A stretch of DNA of 64,000 bases from Streptomyces aureocirculatus. GTDB taxonomy: Bacteria > Actinomycetota > Actinomycetes > Streptomycetales > Streptomycetaceae. The stretch covers positions 1 through 64,000 of the forward strand of contig NZ_JOAP01000025.1 of NCBI RefSeq assembly GCF_000720475.1, written 5' to 3'. Shown here piece by piece: positions 55,801 through 63,895 of the stretch (positions are counted from its first letter, which is position 1; each line of letters begins with the position of its first letter). A program made the translations under genes and the position numbers. The notes under the pieces were generated by a model. That model had not been told where the DNA came from. It ran no database searches and saw nothing but the letters and a program-made list of their open reading frames with translations.

Positions 55801-56175
55801 CTCCACGGCGACCAACTGCTCGAAAACCGCCTCACCGGACTGAGGATCACCCTCCCCAAGCCGGACTACGGCACCGACACCGGGCCCGTCACCTCGAAGG
55901 CGCTTTCGTACGAAGGACTCCCGGACGGTCGCATGCCCCTGCGCGTGTCCGACCCCGCCGGACCCGAGCCGCGGGCCGACGACCAGAGCGTCCGGACCAT
56001 CGTCGACACCGTCGCCGCCGACGCTGTCAAGGACCGCCGCACCGCCGTGCTCAGCACCCTCGCCCGGCTCGGCGCGGGACCCGGCACCGATACCGACAGT
56101 CCGCTCACCGGCTACGCCGCACTCGCCGGCCGCAGCCTGACCACCCCGCCCCTGACCACCACCGCGACGAGGTGA
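52897..56175 (+). CDS. Very large beta-rich protein of unknown function (DUF6603-like), cassette gene 1
   Basis: A 1092-residue protein; ATG 52897 follows an AGGGG site. No signal peptide, ATPase or protease motif is seen. Residues about 1-350 are mixed alpha/beta (MALTVDELVALFPAGGAGTF). From about 370 to 830 there is a long succession of amphipathic strands with Gly turns, e.g. VAGLGFYVGMSGGFPLLPF (near 410), and an especially hydrophobic, alternating stretch near 765-828 (YLDVRLGISIGVAATIKVWF, VEVGIDLHLWLPP, VKLWFISFSFGFG). The C-terminal 250 residues are more polar. From memory it resembles proteins labelled DUF6603; unverified. It leads a tight operon with three other large genes. Function unknown. 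Confidence 0.8.
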   Translation: MALTVDELVALFPAGGAGTFELDTGRLGLTGGSESLEHLPSGILTLTEATADSAALTVTGKVTLAGAEMPASARFFATGTAVDALLFEASPATWLLQTAVARVDLSGLSGGRSLRVLLAAGQAAAAAGRCPGTGPWVGFQLGGAVADPLEFRAELRKDSIGTAQPLDGPPLLITTLLEALGEYGVELPGPLVDWLERVELHQHPMGKTDNLMVTAEAPVDHGTGANPVELLVLRTTALGRTGQDGKPKATTVAMVRVRTDWDGSGLPVVGPMIGNGLLSLPALQIMYVSENLSAEDVIKINRVVTEYNLGPLQQLPVVNAAAGVPLGKKVSAAVYLAVMGNPTPALVITVPPKFGPEPESPEKPKLEYEFVIGKQFGPVYLSSIVFRYDRKKGLLIELQGQVTIGSLTWQVAGLGFYVGMSGGFPLLPFLHGMNIAATAADGLIGFKGGLLNKTPDDPALDFELAGLVLVQAMAVELGAQAVWARSVEGWHSVFIYGEISLLGGASVFGPPPFTVTGFSAGFGINSSFKKVPTGAEIAEFPLVARLDAAQALPGLPAPTPYTPEDALKALTGPTGWIRPTEGQYWIAAGVKFTSFGFIETKALAVIEFGDSIKAMLLGRTSVSLPRTLSPNARAIARVNIGLSLGFSSAEHCLSMDVALLPGSYVLDPSIELTGGIAVYVWTGGGRAGDFAISLGGYHPAYNVPAHYPRPKRLGFVWSPASDITVRAEAYAAITPAAFMFGGRLAAVYDKGIFSAWFTAHLDVLVQWKPFYLDVRLGISIGVAATIKVWFVRVRISVEVGIDLHLWLPPFGGRATVKLWFISFSFGFGSSRDSTPTVDWPEFRPQIPAPVRVIPNEGLLADADQGEIARRAAAKEPTLVSSAGFTFTTEAGIPASHLYINERLIKQSDEGTIDIRPMRKTGVTSAHRVTITKDGTTFHPTDHHWVVKPVTGTVAPGLWGRPLAKPGDALHGDQLLENRLTGLRITLPKPDYGTDTGPVTSKALSYEGLPDGRMPLRVSDPAGPEPRADDQSVRTIVDTVAADAVKDRRTAVLSTLARLGAGPGTDTDSPLTGYAALAGRSLTTPPLTTTATR

Positions 56176-56181
56176 CCGGCC

Positions 56182-58410
56182 GTGACCGCTGAACCGGATC
56201 TGCGCATCCACTTCCTCGACCACCTGATCCCGCGTGCCACCCCCGGCGACTACCGGGTCGTCGTCAAGAACACCCTCAGCGACTCCGGCGGCGAACTGGA
56301 CGCCCAGGACAAGCTGCTCCCGTCCGAGGAGACCTTCGAGATCAAGGCCGTCCGCTTCGTGCTCAGCGAAGCGTCCGTCCACGCCCACTACCCGCCGCGT
56401 GAGAGCACCGGCGCCTACACCAGGACCCTGCCACACATCACCCTCAGCCGGTCGATCCTGCCCTGGGAACGCAACCTCGCCGGAACCCGCGCCGAGCAGC
56501 CCCCGGCCCGACCGCCCTGGCTCGCCCTGCTCGTCTTCGGCGAGAACGAACTGCCCGACGACCCCGCCGCGTCCGGGGACACCGTGCTGCGCACCGTCGA
56601 GGAGCTCCGGAACCCCGCCGAGGCGGGGGTCAAGGGCCCGAACCTGCCGCCCGGCGGCGTCGACGAGGCCGAGGCCCGGAGCAAGTGCCGGACCATCGAC
56701 GTCCCGGCGGACCTCTTCAACGCGGTCGCCCCGCGCGACGACGAGATGTACTACCTCGCCCACGTCCGCAAGGTCGTCGACGCGAACCAGACCCGGGCCG
56801 ACGGTGAAGTCCTCGAAGAAGGGGAGTACGCGGTCGTCAACGCCAACCGCTTCCCCCACAACGCCGGTAACTACGCCGTCCACCTCGTCTCCCTCGAAGG
56901 CTTCGAGGGCCGCCTGTCCGGCACCCTGCCCGGCTCCACCACGGCCGTCCGCCTGTGCTCGCTGCACCGCTGGAGCTTCACCAGCAGCGAAGGGCCCGCC
57001 GCCGACCCCGGAGCGCTGCTGGAGAACCTCGTCGCCCCCGGCACCGCGGACCCCGAAAAGCTCGCCCTGCGCCTGCCGGTGACCGCACCGGCCACCGACG
57101 ACACCGAGGACGACTACGTCCGCGAGCGCCTTGCCCGGGGCTACACCGCCGTCCCGCAGCGAACCCTCTCCGGCGAACGCACCTTCGCCTGGTACCGCGG
57201 CCCGGCCACCCCGGTCACCGCTTTCGACGTGCCCACCGAGCACAGCCCCGGCCCGCACACCACCTCCGACCACGCGCTCATCTACGAGCCCGAGCACGGG
57301 ATCTTCGACGTCAGCTATGCCGTCGCCTGGACCCTCGGTCGCACCATCGGCCTGGCCGACCCCGAATACACCACCGCCGTCAGCCGGGCCCGCCGCGAAC
57401 TCGCCAACCGGGCGACGACGCTGATGGCGCTGGCCGGAGATCCGGCGCGCGCCTCGGTCGACCCGGACGCCCCGCCCGCCCTCGGCGCGCTGCGCGAACT
57501 CGCCTCCGCAGGCTTCCGCGAGCAACTCAGCACCGGGCTCAAGAGCCCCCAGCTCCCGGACGACGCCGGACGCAGGACGCCGCAGATGAGAGTGACACGT
57601 ACACAGTCAAGGTCCGTGCTCGCGGAAGAACGCGTCGTCTCCCTGCTGCGGACCACCGCGGAACGCAACGCCGGGGCCATCGCCGCCTGGCAGGCCCGCC
57701 TCGGCCTGCTCCAGGGCGTGCCGTTCCACCACCTCGTGCCCGACCCGCGCATGCTGCCCCTCGAATCCCTCCGGATGTTCCGCCTCGACCAGGGCTGGCT
57801 GGACGCGCTCGTCGCCGGAGCCGCCGACGTCGGCGTGCACACCTCCGTCGACAGCCGCCTCGCCCCGGAACTCAACCGCGCCACCGCACGGTCGCGCAGC
57901 GCGAAGCGAGCCGCCGGCGGGCTGCTCATCCACTCCGAACTCATCCCCGCCTGGCCGGACATCAAGATCAACGCCTATCTCAAGGACGGCACCCTCCTCA
58001 CCGAACTGCGCCGCGCCAAACCGGACAAGCGGATCCTGCTCGTTCTCTGGGACGGCGTCCCCGACAAGGTCGTCATCCGCGAACCGGGACAGGGCATCCA
58101 CTACGGCATCGACTCCGGGAACCGCCTCGGCCTGCGCAGTCTGGCCGCCGACCCGCCGATCGGCACCCCGCTGGAGACCTACTACCCGGCCACCGACAGC
58201 CTCCTCGACCTCCACCTGCGCTCCGACCCGGACACCGGACCCGCGGTCTTGAAGATGTTCGGCACCGGCGGCCTGGTGCCCGCCCTGGCCCGGGAGTTCG
58301 GACTCACCGACCTGGACCCCGGACAACTGGCCCTGGAACTCGTCAACGCCCCGCTGGAACAGGAAATCCTCAGCCCCACCGGCACCGCTGCCCGGACGGA
58401 GACCGCCTGA
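56182..58410 (+). CDS. Large protein of unknown function, cassette gene 2
   Basis: A 742-residue protein. GTG 56182 lies 6 bp after the gene 1 stop, with GAGGTGA overlapping that stop as ribosome binding site. No signal peptide or membrane helix. The N-terminus (LRIHFLDHLIPRATPGDYRVVV) and PPWLALLVFGENELPDD look like a beta-rich domain. The middle is helical (TTAVSRARRELANRATTLMALAG; LRTTAERNAGAIAAWQARLGLL). Near 525-551, LPLESLRMFRLDQGWLDALV stands out as a possible conserved core, followed by GLLIHSELIPAWPDIKINAY. I recognise no family. The coupling to genes 1 and 3 suggests subunits made in fixed ratio. Confidence 0.8.
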   Translation: MTAEPDLRIHFLDHLIPRATPGDYRVVVKNTLSDSGGELDAQDKLLPSEETFEIKAVRFVLSEASVHAHYPPRESTGAYTRTLPHITLSRSILPWERNLAGTRAEQPPARPPWLALLVFGENELPDDPAASGDTVLRTVEELRNPAEAGVKGPNLPPGGVDEAEARSKCRTIDVPADLFNAVAPRDDEMYYLAHVRKVVDANQTRADGEVLEEGEYAVVNANRFPHNAGNYAVHLVSLEGFEGRLSGTLPGSTTAVRLCSLHRWSFTSSEGPAADPGALLENLVAPGTADPEKLALRLPVTAPATDDTEDDYVRERLARGYTAVPQRTLSGERTFAWYRGPATPVTAFDVPTEHSPGPHTTSDHALIYEPEHGIFDVSYAVAWTLGRTIGLADPEYTTAVSRARRELANRATTLMALAGDPARASVDPDAPPALGALRELASAGFREQLSTGLKSPQLPDDAGRRTPQMRVTRTQSRSVLAEERVVSLLRTTAERNAGAIAAWQARLGLLQGVPFHHLVPDPRMLPLESLRMFRLDQGWLDALVAGAADVGVHTSVDSRLAPELNRATARSRSAKRAAGGLLIHSELIPAWPDIKINAYLKDGTLLTELRRAKPDKRILLVLWDGVPDKVVIREPGQGIHYGIDSGNRLGLRSLAADPPIGTPLETYYPATDSLLDLHLRSDPDTGPAVLKMFGTGGLVPALAREFGLTDLDPGQLALELVNAPLEQEILSPTGTAARTETA

Positions 58411-61400
58411 TGAGCGCCACGGACCTGATCGTCCCCGTCAAGGTGAACGCCCTTGTCGTCAACCGGCTGACCCGCACCGCCGAGACGTTCAACCGGTGGA
58501 CACCGAACTTCGACGCCATGATCGAGGAGGGCGCGAGCGCGGAACCGCCCCCCGGCGTCGGCACCGAGACCATGGGTCCGGACAGCGAAGGCGTCTACGT
58601 CCACTGGCAGTTGCCCGAGGCGCTGGCCAACGGGCACTACGACCAGACGACGGGGGAGACGACCTTCCCCTTCGTCCCCAACCGCTGGCTGGTCGTGCGC
58701 TACAGCACCACAGCGGCGGCGGCGGACCGCAAAGCCGTCGGGTGGATCGTGCAGAGCGACTACCTGGAGAGCCGCCCGGTCCAGGACGCCGACGGCAACG
58801 ACGTCTACGGCACCAACAAGCACCCGAACCCCGATTCACCGGAGGGTGCCCCGCTGGAGCTGACCTTCCTCGGCCGCCGCCACGACCTCACCCAGGCGCC
58901 GTGGACCGAACCGCCCGCCCAGAAGCCGCACCTGACCGCGGCCGGGCCCGGACTGCCCGGCTTCGCCGCCTACCAGCCGTACAACAAAGACGTGTTCTCC
59001 CTCCACGACACCCTTGAGGACCTCAAAGGCGACCTGGACAACTACCCGCCCGACGCGACGCTGAGCTACTTCGTCATGGGCTGGTACAGCGACGACGCAC
59101 TCGACTACCTCAACCGCGCCGCGTCCGTGCCCGGCCTGCTCCCGCCGGGCGCGGACGGGACTGCCGACCTCCTCGAAGCCCTCGGCTGGGACACCCCCGA
59201 AGGCACCGCCGCCGACGCCCTGGACCGCACCCTCTACAGCGGCTCGGCGCTCGGAGTCGACTGGCAGCGCGACGGCGCCACCTACAAGTCCGACAAACCG
59301 AGCAACATCGAGCTCAGCAAGATCCTCACGCTGGGCAGCAGCAGCGCCGAAGCCCTCGGCCGACTGGCCGCCCGCCAGACCCGGTCCGCGCGCACCGGGG
59401 ATCTCGTACGCTCGCTCTTCCACGGCACCCTCGAAACACTCGACACCGCCGACGGCGAAGAGGACCTCGACACCCTCACCCATCACTCCTGGTTCTCCGG
59501 CTCCGACGGCGGCCATGTGTGGAAGGTGACCGCGCGCCCCGTCGAAGGCGACGACGAGCTGCCGCCCCCGCCGCCGGAACCCGGGTGGCTGTCCGAACTC
59601 AACGATGTCCAACGGCGGTACGACGACCTCACGCCCAGGCTCCGCCGCTCTCAGCAGCGCCTGTGGAACATCTGGTGGCTGCGCCACAAGCCGGTTCCCC
59701 CATTCACCCCCGAGCACCCTGCGGGGTTCGACGCCGCAGCGGATGTCCAGCTCAACGAGAGCGATGCGACGAGTCTGGCCGGGCGGACCAAGGCTTTGCT
59801 CGACGAACAGTTCGTGCTGTTGAGGCAACTGCCCACCGGCGGCACCCCGGAGGAACTCGCGGCCGACATCGGGAAGTACGCGACCGAACGCGGACTCGAC
59901 CCGCGCTACCAGATGGAGCGCACCGCCCGCGAGTCCTACTACCGCCCCGCCGACCCGGTCGTGCTCATCAAGGACACCGGTGCCAAGGAACCCCTCACCC
60001 GGGACACCCCGCTGCCCTGCCGCCATCCCGAGGCCCTGATCACCCAGATCACCGTCGGCGACAAGACCTACGAACGGCCCACCACTCCGCCCAGCCCGGG
60101 ACTGGCCGGACTCCCCGACGCCTGCACCCCGCTGCTCGCCGAGTTCGCCCTCCTGGACCAGGTGGCCCGGATCCCCGGCGCTCTCGACGCGGCTCTCGAC
60201 GATCCTGCCGCCGTCGCCGGGCCCGTCCCCGAGTACACCGTGCCGTGGCAGCAGCCCTGGTTGCCCATGCACCTCGAATACGAACTGAAGTACTGCCCCA
60301 CGCCCTTCCAGGCCGGTGACACCACCTACTGGACCTTCAACGGCAGCCGCTACGAATGGTCCGGCCGGGGAGCCCAGCCCGGCGGCGGCGAAGCCGACCT
60401 GCGCTGGCTCACCTTCAAGAACCGGGCGTTCCTCACCCCGAGCGCGCCGTTCGTCCTGCAGAAGCAGATCGACCGCTACCTCGACACCTACTCCGGCGCT
60501 CCCAGCGAAGGCCTGCTCGCCCTGCGCAAGGAACTCGGCGACCCCGGAATGCTCTCCCAGCGCCTCGACGGCTTCCACGACTGGCTCCTCCAGCAGGACG
60601 GCACCGCAAGGACCACCGTGCACGTCCCCGAGGCCACCGCCAGGCTCGTCGGCGACATCCAGAGCGTCCCGGAAGGCGGCCCGCTCGAACCGCCCGCCGA
60701 CGACCCCGGCACACCGTTCCAGCCGGTCCGTGCCGGCCAGTTCACCTTTCACGACCTGCGCATTGTCGACCGCTTCGGCCGCACCTACGACATCGTCAAC
60801 AGCCGCAACTACGAACAGGTCTCCCTCACCCTCGCGGAGAGCGTTGCCCCTGACAGCGTCCTGCACGAGGACCTCATCGGCACGGCCCGCTTCGTGCAGC
60901 TCGGCCCGCGTCTCCTCCAGGGCGCCCGCGTCCGGCTGGAGACCGTACGCGCCGTGGACGGACAGCGGCTCTCGCCGATGGCCCGCGCGGCCACGACGGA
61001 AAACCCCCTGGCCGGCTGGCTGCTGCTCAACCATCTCGACCAGACCCTCGTCGTCCACGGACCCGATGGCGTCTGCCTCGGAGAACTCCGCGTCGTCAAG
61101 GACATCGACGGCGCGGACGACAGCGTGTGGCTGCCGCTCCCCGGCTCACCCCATCCCGACGTCGACGCCCAGGCGTTCGAGGACGCCATGCCGCACCTGG
61201 CCCGGTTCGTCCGCACCCTGAAGGACAAACCCGCCGCCGCACTCACCGGTCTGCTCGACACCATCGACCAGACCCTCGACACCATCCTCGACGACGCGGC
61301 CCAGGAGGACGGCTCGCCGCTGCGGCTCATCGGCCGCCCGCTCGCACTGGTGCGCGCCGATCTGGGCGTCGAGCTCGAAGGGCCGCTGCTGGGCAACCCG

Positions 61401-62051
61401 AGCTGGGACCAGGTGCTTGGGGAGTCGGAGGAGGAGTACGACAGCTACCGCTGGCCGGTCCGGCTCGGCAACGAGAAGCGGCTCGGCGACGGTCTCGTCG
61501 GATACTTCGCCGGGGCGACCGGGCCCGACCAGGAGACTTCGTACGAGCTCTGCCACGCGGTCATGCCGCAGGGCGGCGGGGGCTATCTGACCCCGATCGA
61601 CAAGGGCCACGGCCTGGCCGTGCCCGCGCGCACCCCGGACCAGCCGGTGACGCACCACCTGACGCTGCTGATGGATCCGTACGCGGCGGTGCATGCCACC
61701 ACGGACATCCTCCCGGTGACCAAGGTCCAGTTGCCCGACGACCTGGTGTCCGAGGCGATGCGGCGGATCCGGGCGTCTTTCCGGCTCGGCCCACTGCTGG
61801 CGGCAGAGCGGGTCGACCAGGCCGAGGAAGCCCGGCGGGCACGGGCGGGGGAGGAGCCGACGGAGGCAGGCGTGGTGCTGCCGCAGCCCGCGTCGTGGCA
61901 CGGAGCGTGGAGCTGGGCCGAGCCGCGCGGGTCGGAGACCGAGTGGGTGGAGCTGCCGATCGTTCCTGCTGATTCCGCGGCGCACTTCGGGGATTCGCAG
62001 GCGGAGGCCCGCTATGGACACCTGCTGCTCGACGCGACCGAGACGTCCTGA
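58410..62051 (+). CDS. Very large protein of unknown function, cassette gene 3
   Basis: A 1213-residue protein. ATG 58410 shares one base with the gene 2 stop (TGATG), which fixes the start although the frame is open far upstream. N-terminal motifs GVYVHWQLPEAL (residues 61-72) and FPFVPNRWLVVRY (86-98) look like the core of a compact domain. A helical, possibly coiled-coil part follows near 390-440 (LSELNDVQRRYDDLTPRLRRSQ). The second half is mixed, with QFTFHDLRIVDRFGRTYDIV and WLLLNHLDQTLVVHGPDG. No signal peptide, membrane helix or catalytic motif was recognised. Function unknown. Confidence 0.8.
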   Translation: MSATDLIVPVKVNALVVNRLTRTAETFNRWTPNFDAMIEEGASAEPPPGVGTETMGPDSEGVYVHWQLPEALANGHYDQTTGETTFPFVPNRWLVVRYSTTAAAADRKAVGWIVQSDYLESRPVQDADGNDVYGTNKHPNPDSPEGAPLELTFLGRRHDLTQAPWTEPPAQKPHLTAAGPGLPGFAAYQPYNKDVFSLHDTLEDLKGDLDNYPPDATLSYFVMGWYSDDALDYLNRAASVPGLLPPGADGTADLLEALGWDTPEGTAADALDRTLYSGSALGVDWQRDGATYKSDKPSNIELSKILTLGSSSAEALGRLAARQTRSARTGDLVRSLFHGTLETLDTADGEEDLDTLTHHSWFSGSDGGHVWKVTARPVEGDDELPPPPPEPGWLSELNDVQRRYDDLTPRLRRSQQRLWNIWWLRHKPVPPFTPEHPAGFDAAADVQLNESDATSLAGRTKALLDEQFVLLRQLPTGGTPEELAADIGKYATERGLDPRYQMERTARESYYRPADPVVLIKDTGAKEPLTRDTPLPCRHPEALITQITVGDKTYERPTTPPSPGLAGLPDACTPLLAEFALLDQVARIPGALDAALDDPAAVAGPVPEYTVPWQQPWLPMHLEYELKYCPTPFQAGDTTYWTFNGSRYEWSGRGAQPGGGEADLRWLTFKNRAFLTPSAPFVLQKQIDRYLDTYSGAPSEGLLALRKELGDPGMLSQRLDGFHDWLLQQDGTARTTVHVPEATARLVGDIQSVPEGGPLEPPADDPGTPFQPVRAGQFTFHDLRIVDRFGRTYDIVNSRNYEQVSLTLAESVAPDSVLHEDLIGTARFVQLGPRLLQGARVRLETVRAVDGQRLSPMARAATTENPLAGWLLLNHLDQTLVVHGPDGVCLGELRVVKDIDGADDSVWLPLPGSPHPDVDAQAFEDAMPHLARFVRTLKDKPAAALTGLLDTIDQTLDTILDDAAQEDGSPLRLIGRPLALVRADLGVELEGPLLGNPSWDQVLGESEEEYDSYRWPVRLGNEKRLGDGLVGYFAGATGPDQETSYELCHAVMPQGGGGYLTPIDKGHGLAVPARTPDQPVTHHLTLLMDPYAAVHATTDILPVTKVQLPDDLVSEAMRRIRASFRLGPLLAAERVDQAEEARRARAGEEPTEAGVVLPQPASWHGAWSWAEPRGSETEWVELPIVPADSAAHFGDSQAEARYGHLLLDATETS

Positions 62052-62077
62052 ACCTCCTTTCTCAGAAGGGCTGTTGC

Positions 62078-63433
62078 ATGAGCGTTGTCATGGTGAACGC
62101 CACCAACCTGCTGCCGTACGAACCGTCGACCGACCCCAAGCCGTTGCGGGTGAGCTCCGCCGAGGAAACCGAGTACGGCTCCGTCAACATCAATGTCGGC
62201 GGCGGCATCACCACGTCGGCCTGGTGCAGCAAAATCACCGTCCGGGTGCCGGTCGGCGCGGGGGCCGAGCACCTCACCACCGAAGGCGCCGTCATCAAGA
62301 CCGGTGCCAGCACCGGCTGGACGCCGTCCGCCCCCGCCGTCTCCGGCGGCTTCGCGGTCATCACCTTCACCCCGGCCCGCGCGGTGCAGTTCACCGGGCA
62401 GATCATCACCCTCACCCTGTCCAACATCGCGGTCAACCGCACGGCGGGTCAGGTCTCCATCGCGATCGTCGAGAGTTCGTCAAGGACGAACGGGAGCTTC
62501 ACCAACAAGGACGCCGCGGTCGTGGTGGACAAGTTCCCGGCCGGGTTCGTGTTCCGGAATTTCGCGCCCGAGAAGATCATGGTGGAGAACGGTGAGGTCT
62601 CTGTGCTCCGCTGGGAGGGCTCGGACGCGAAGTACACGATGCACTGGGGCGACACCCCCGCCGGGGTCTCCCTCGACAAGGAACGTGTCTGGTCCACCCC
62701 GCGCGGCCTGACCACCGTCACCGGCTTCATGCTCCGCGCCGAGGTCACCGCCGGTGGCGTCACCCTCACCCACACCCTGACCACGGCGGTCACCGTACGC
62801 ATCCCTGACCTCGTCGTCAGGAACCTCACCGTCCAGGGCCCGGCCACATTCGCCGACAGCGTCAGTCTCAGCAACACCGCCAAGGACCTGACGGTCGCCG
62901 GATCGGTGCGCGGCGCGGGCAGCAGCCCGCTGCGGGTCAGCCAGAACGCGGGCCTGAAGGTCGACGCGGTCCTGAACGTCACCGGGGCGAGCACCTTCAA
63001 CGGCGACGTGACTGCCAACGGCTTTGTCACCGCTGTCGGGGCCGGGAAGGTCGTCCGAATCGCCGACCTCCGCGGACCTGGAGGCGAACCGCTCAAAATC
63101 AACAGTCACGTCAACGTCTTGCCCGGCAACAACGTCACCATCACCGACAATCTCACCGCCAACGGCAATATCAAGGCCGGAGGAAATCGGGTGCTCCGGG
63201 CGGGCGACACGCTCGGCTTCAAGAGCATCACGAACCGATACCTCAGCGAGGGTTACGACTACGGGGGAACCCATGAGATCGTTAATTCTTCCAGGACCCA
63301 CTACAACACATCGAGCTGGCGGACCTTGCATTTTGCCTCTGCCAGCTCGTTCGTAGAGACACGCGAGCACGACCCGGAGCCGGTAGTCCCCCCGAGGCCA
63401 GACCGGACGATCGCCGCAGACCCGGAACTCTGA
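62078..63433 (+). CDS. Fibre-like protein, cassette gene 4
   Basis: A 451-residue protein. ATG 62078 follows AGAAGGG at 8 bp; it lies 26 bp after gene 3. The N-terminal 230 residues form a beta-rich head (YGSVNINVGGGITTSAWCSK; VQFTGQIITLTLSNIAVN). Residues about 243-371 show short repeating strand-turn units (LTVQGPATFADSVSL, LTVAGSVRGAGSS, LNVTGASTFNGDVTANG, VTITDNLTANGNIKAGG), the pattern of phage-tail or adhesin fibre shafts. The end is lower in GC at third positions and may be frameshifted relative to a following open frame. It suggests that the cassette product has a fibrous component. Confidence 0.75.
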   Translation: MSVVMVNATNLLPYEPSTDPKPLRVSSAEETEYGSVNINVGGGITTSAWCSKITVRVPVGAGAEHLTTEGAVIKTGASTGWTPSAPAVSGGFAVITFTPARAVQFTGQIITLTLSNIAVNRTAGQVSIAIVESSSRTNGSFTNKDAAVVVDKFPAGFVFRNFAPEKIMVENGEVSVLRWEGSDAKYTMHWGDTPAGVSLDKERVWSTPRGLTTVTGFMLRAEVTAGGVTLTHTLTTAVTVRIPDLVVRNLTVQGPATFADSVSLSNTAKDLTVAGSVRGAGSSPLRVSQNAGLKVDAVLNVTGASTFNGDVTANGFVTAVGAGKVVRIADLRGPGGEPLKINSHVNVLPGNNVTITDNLTANGNIKAGGNRVLRAGDTLGFKSITNRYLSEGYDYGGTHEIVNSSRTHYNTSSWRTLHFASASSFVETREHDPEPVVPPRPDRTIAADPEL

Positions 63434-63518
63434 CCCGGCCGCTGGGGCGCGCCGGCGCAGCTCACGCATTGGCCCCGGTCACGGTCAGTTCTGCTGGCGC
63501 GGGCACCATTCCTGGTCG

Positions 63519-63842
63519 GTGGTGTGTAACAGTGGAGGCGTTCCGCCCCCCGGCTACCGGCACTCCTGGCCACAGGGCGTGCCGGGCTACAGCAACTGGT
63601 TCCTCGCGGACGCCCCCACTGACGGAATCCTGACCGGACACGTGAGGTGTGCGAGCGGCGTCTCCGGCACCAATGCCAGTCTGATTGTCTATAGCGTGGG
63701 CCGCTACAACTACTTCACCCCTCCGGCGCTTCCCGGCATGGCATTGTTCTCGATGACGCTGAACCTGCTCTGGTTCCCGCTGGGCCAGTCCCTCGACCTC
63801 CGGGTAAGACCGGGCCTGTCCCGCAGGAACTCGTTCCGCTGA
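63519..63842 (+). CDS. Downstream frame resembling a fibre C-terminal domain
   Basis: An ORF of 107 residues from GTG 63519, but the same frame is open back to 63387. GC-rich third positions continue upstream of the GTG, so the true start is unclear. The protein (SNWFLADAPTDGILTGHVRC; ASLIVYSVGRYNYFTPPALPG; FSMTLNLLWFPLGQSLDL) reads like a small beta-sandwich tip domain. It could be the displaced C-terminus of the fibre-like protein: the two frames overlap at 63387-63433, starting at a run of six C (63388-63393) where one base would join them. It may also be a separate gene. Confidence 0.4.
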   Translation: MVCNSGGVPPPGYRHSWPQGVPGYSNWFLADAPTDGILTGHVRCASGVSGTNASLIVYSVGRYNYFTPPALPGMALFSMTLNLLWFPLGQSLDLRVRPGLSRRNSFR

Positions 63843-63855
63843 AAATGCCTGAAGA

Positions 63856-63895
63856 CATGCCTGAGGCATGAAACTGGTAAGCCCCAAAAAGGGGC
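63856..63895. terminator. Palindrome and hairpin after the cassette
   Basis: CATGCCT-G-AGGCATG (63856-63870) is a perfect palindrome, and ATGCCTGA occurs twice in 63845-63864. It is followed by GCCCC-aaaaa-GGGGC (63881-63895). Together they may terminate the cassette or hold an operator for the next gene. No gene is supported in 63896-64000. Confidence 0.4.

Noticed and set aside
56955..58409. Extension of cassette gene 3 upstream to 56955 (a 1698-residue protein)
   Set aside because: The upstream part is the shifted shadow of gene 2: Arg/Pro-rich and not protein-like. The TGATG junction at 58408-58412 gives a clear start.
52897..63433. Cassette as a contractile injection system or complete phage tail
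   Set aside because: No sheath, tube, baseplate, tape-measure or AAA+ protein is recognisable. Only the last protein is fibre-like, so the label would be unsupported.
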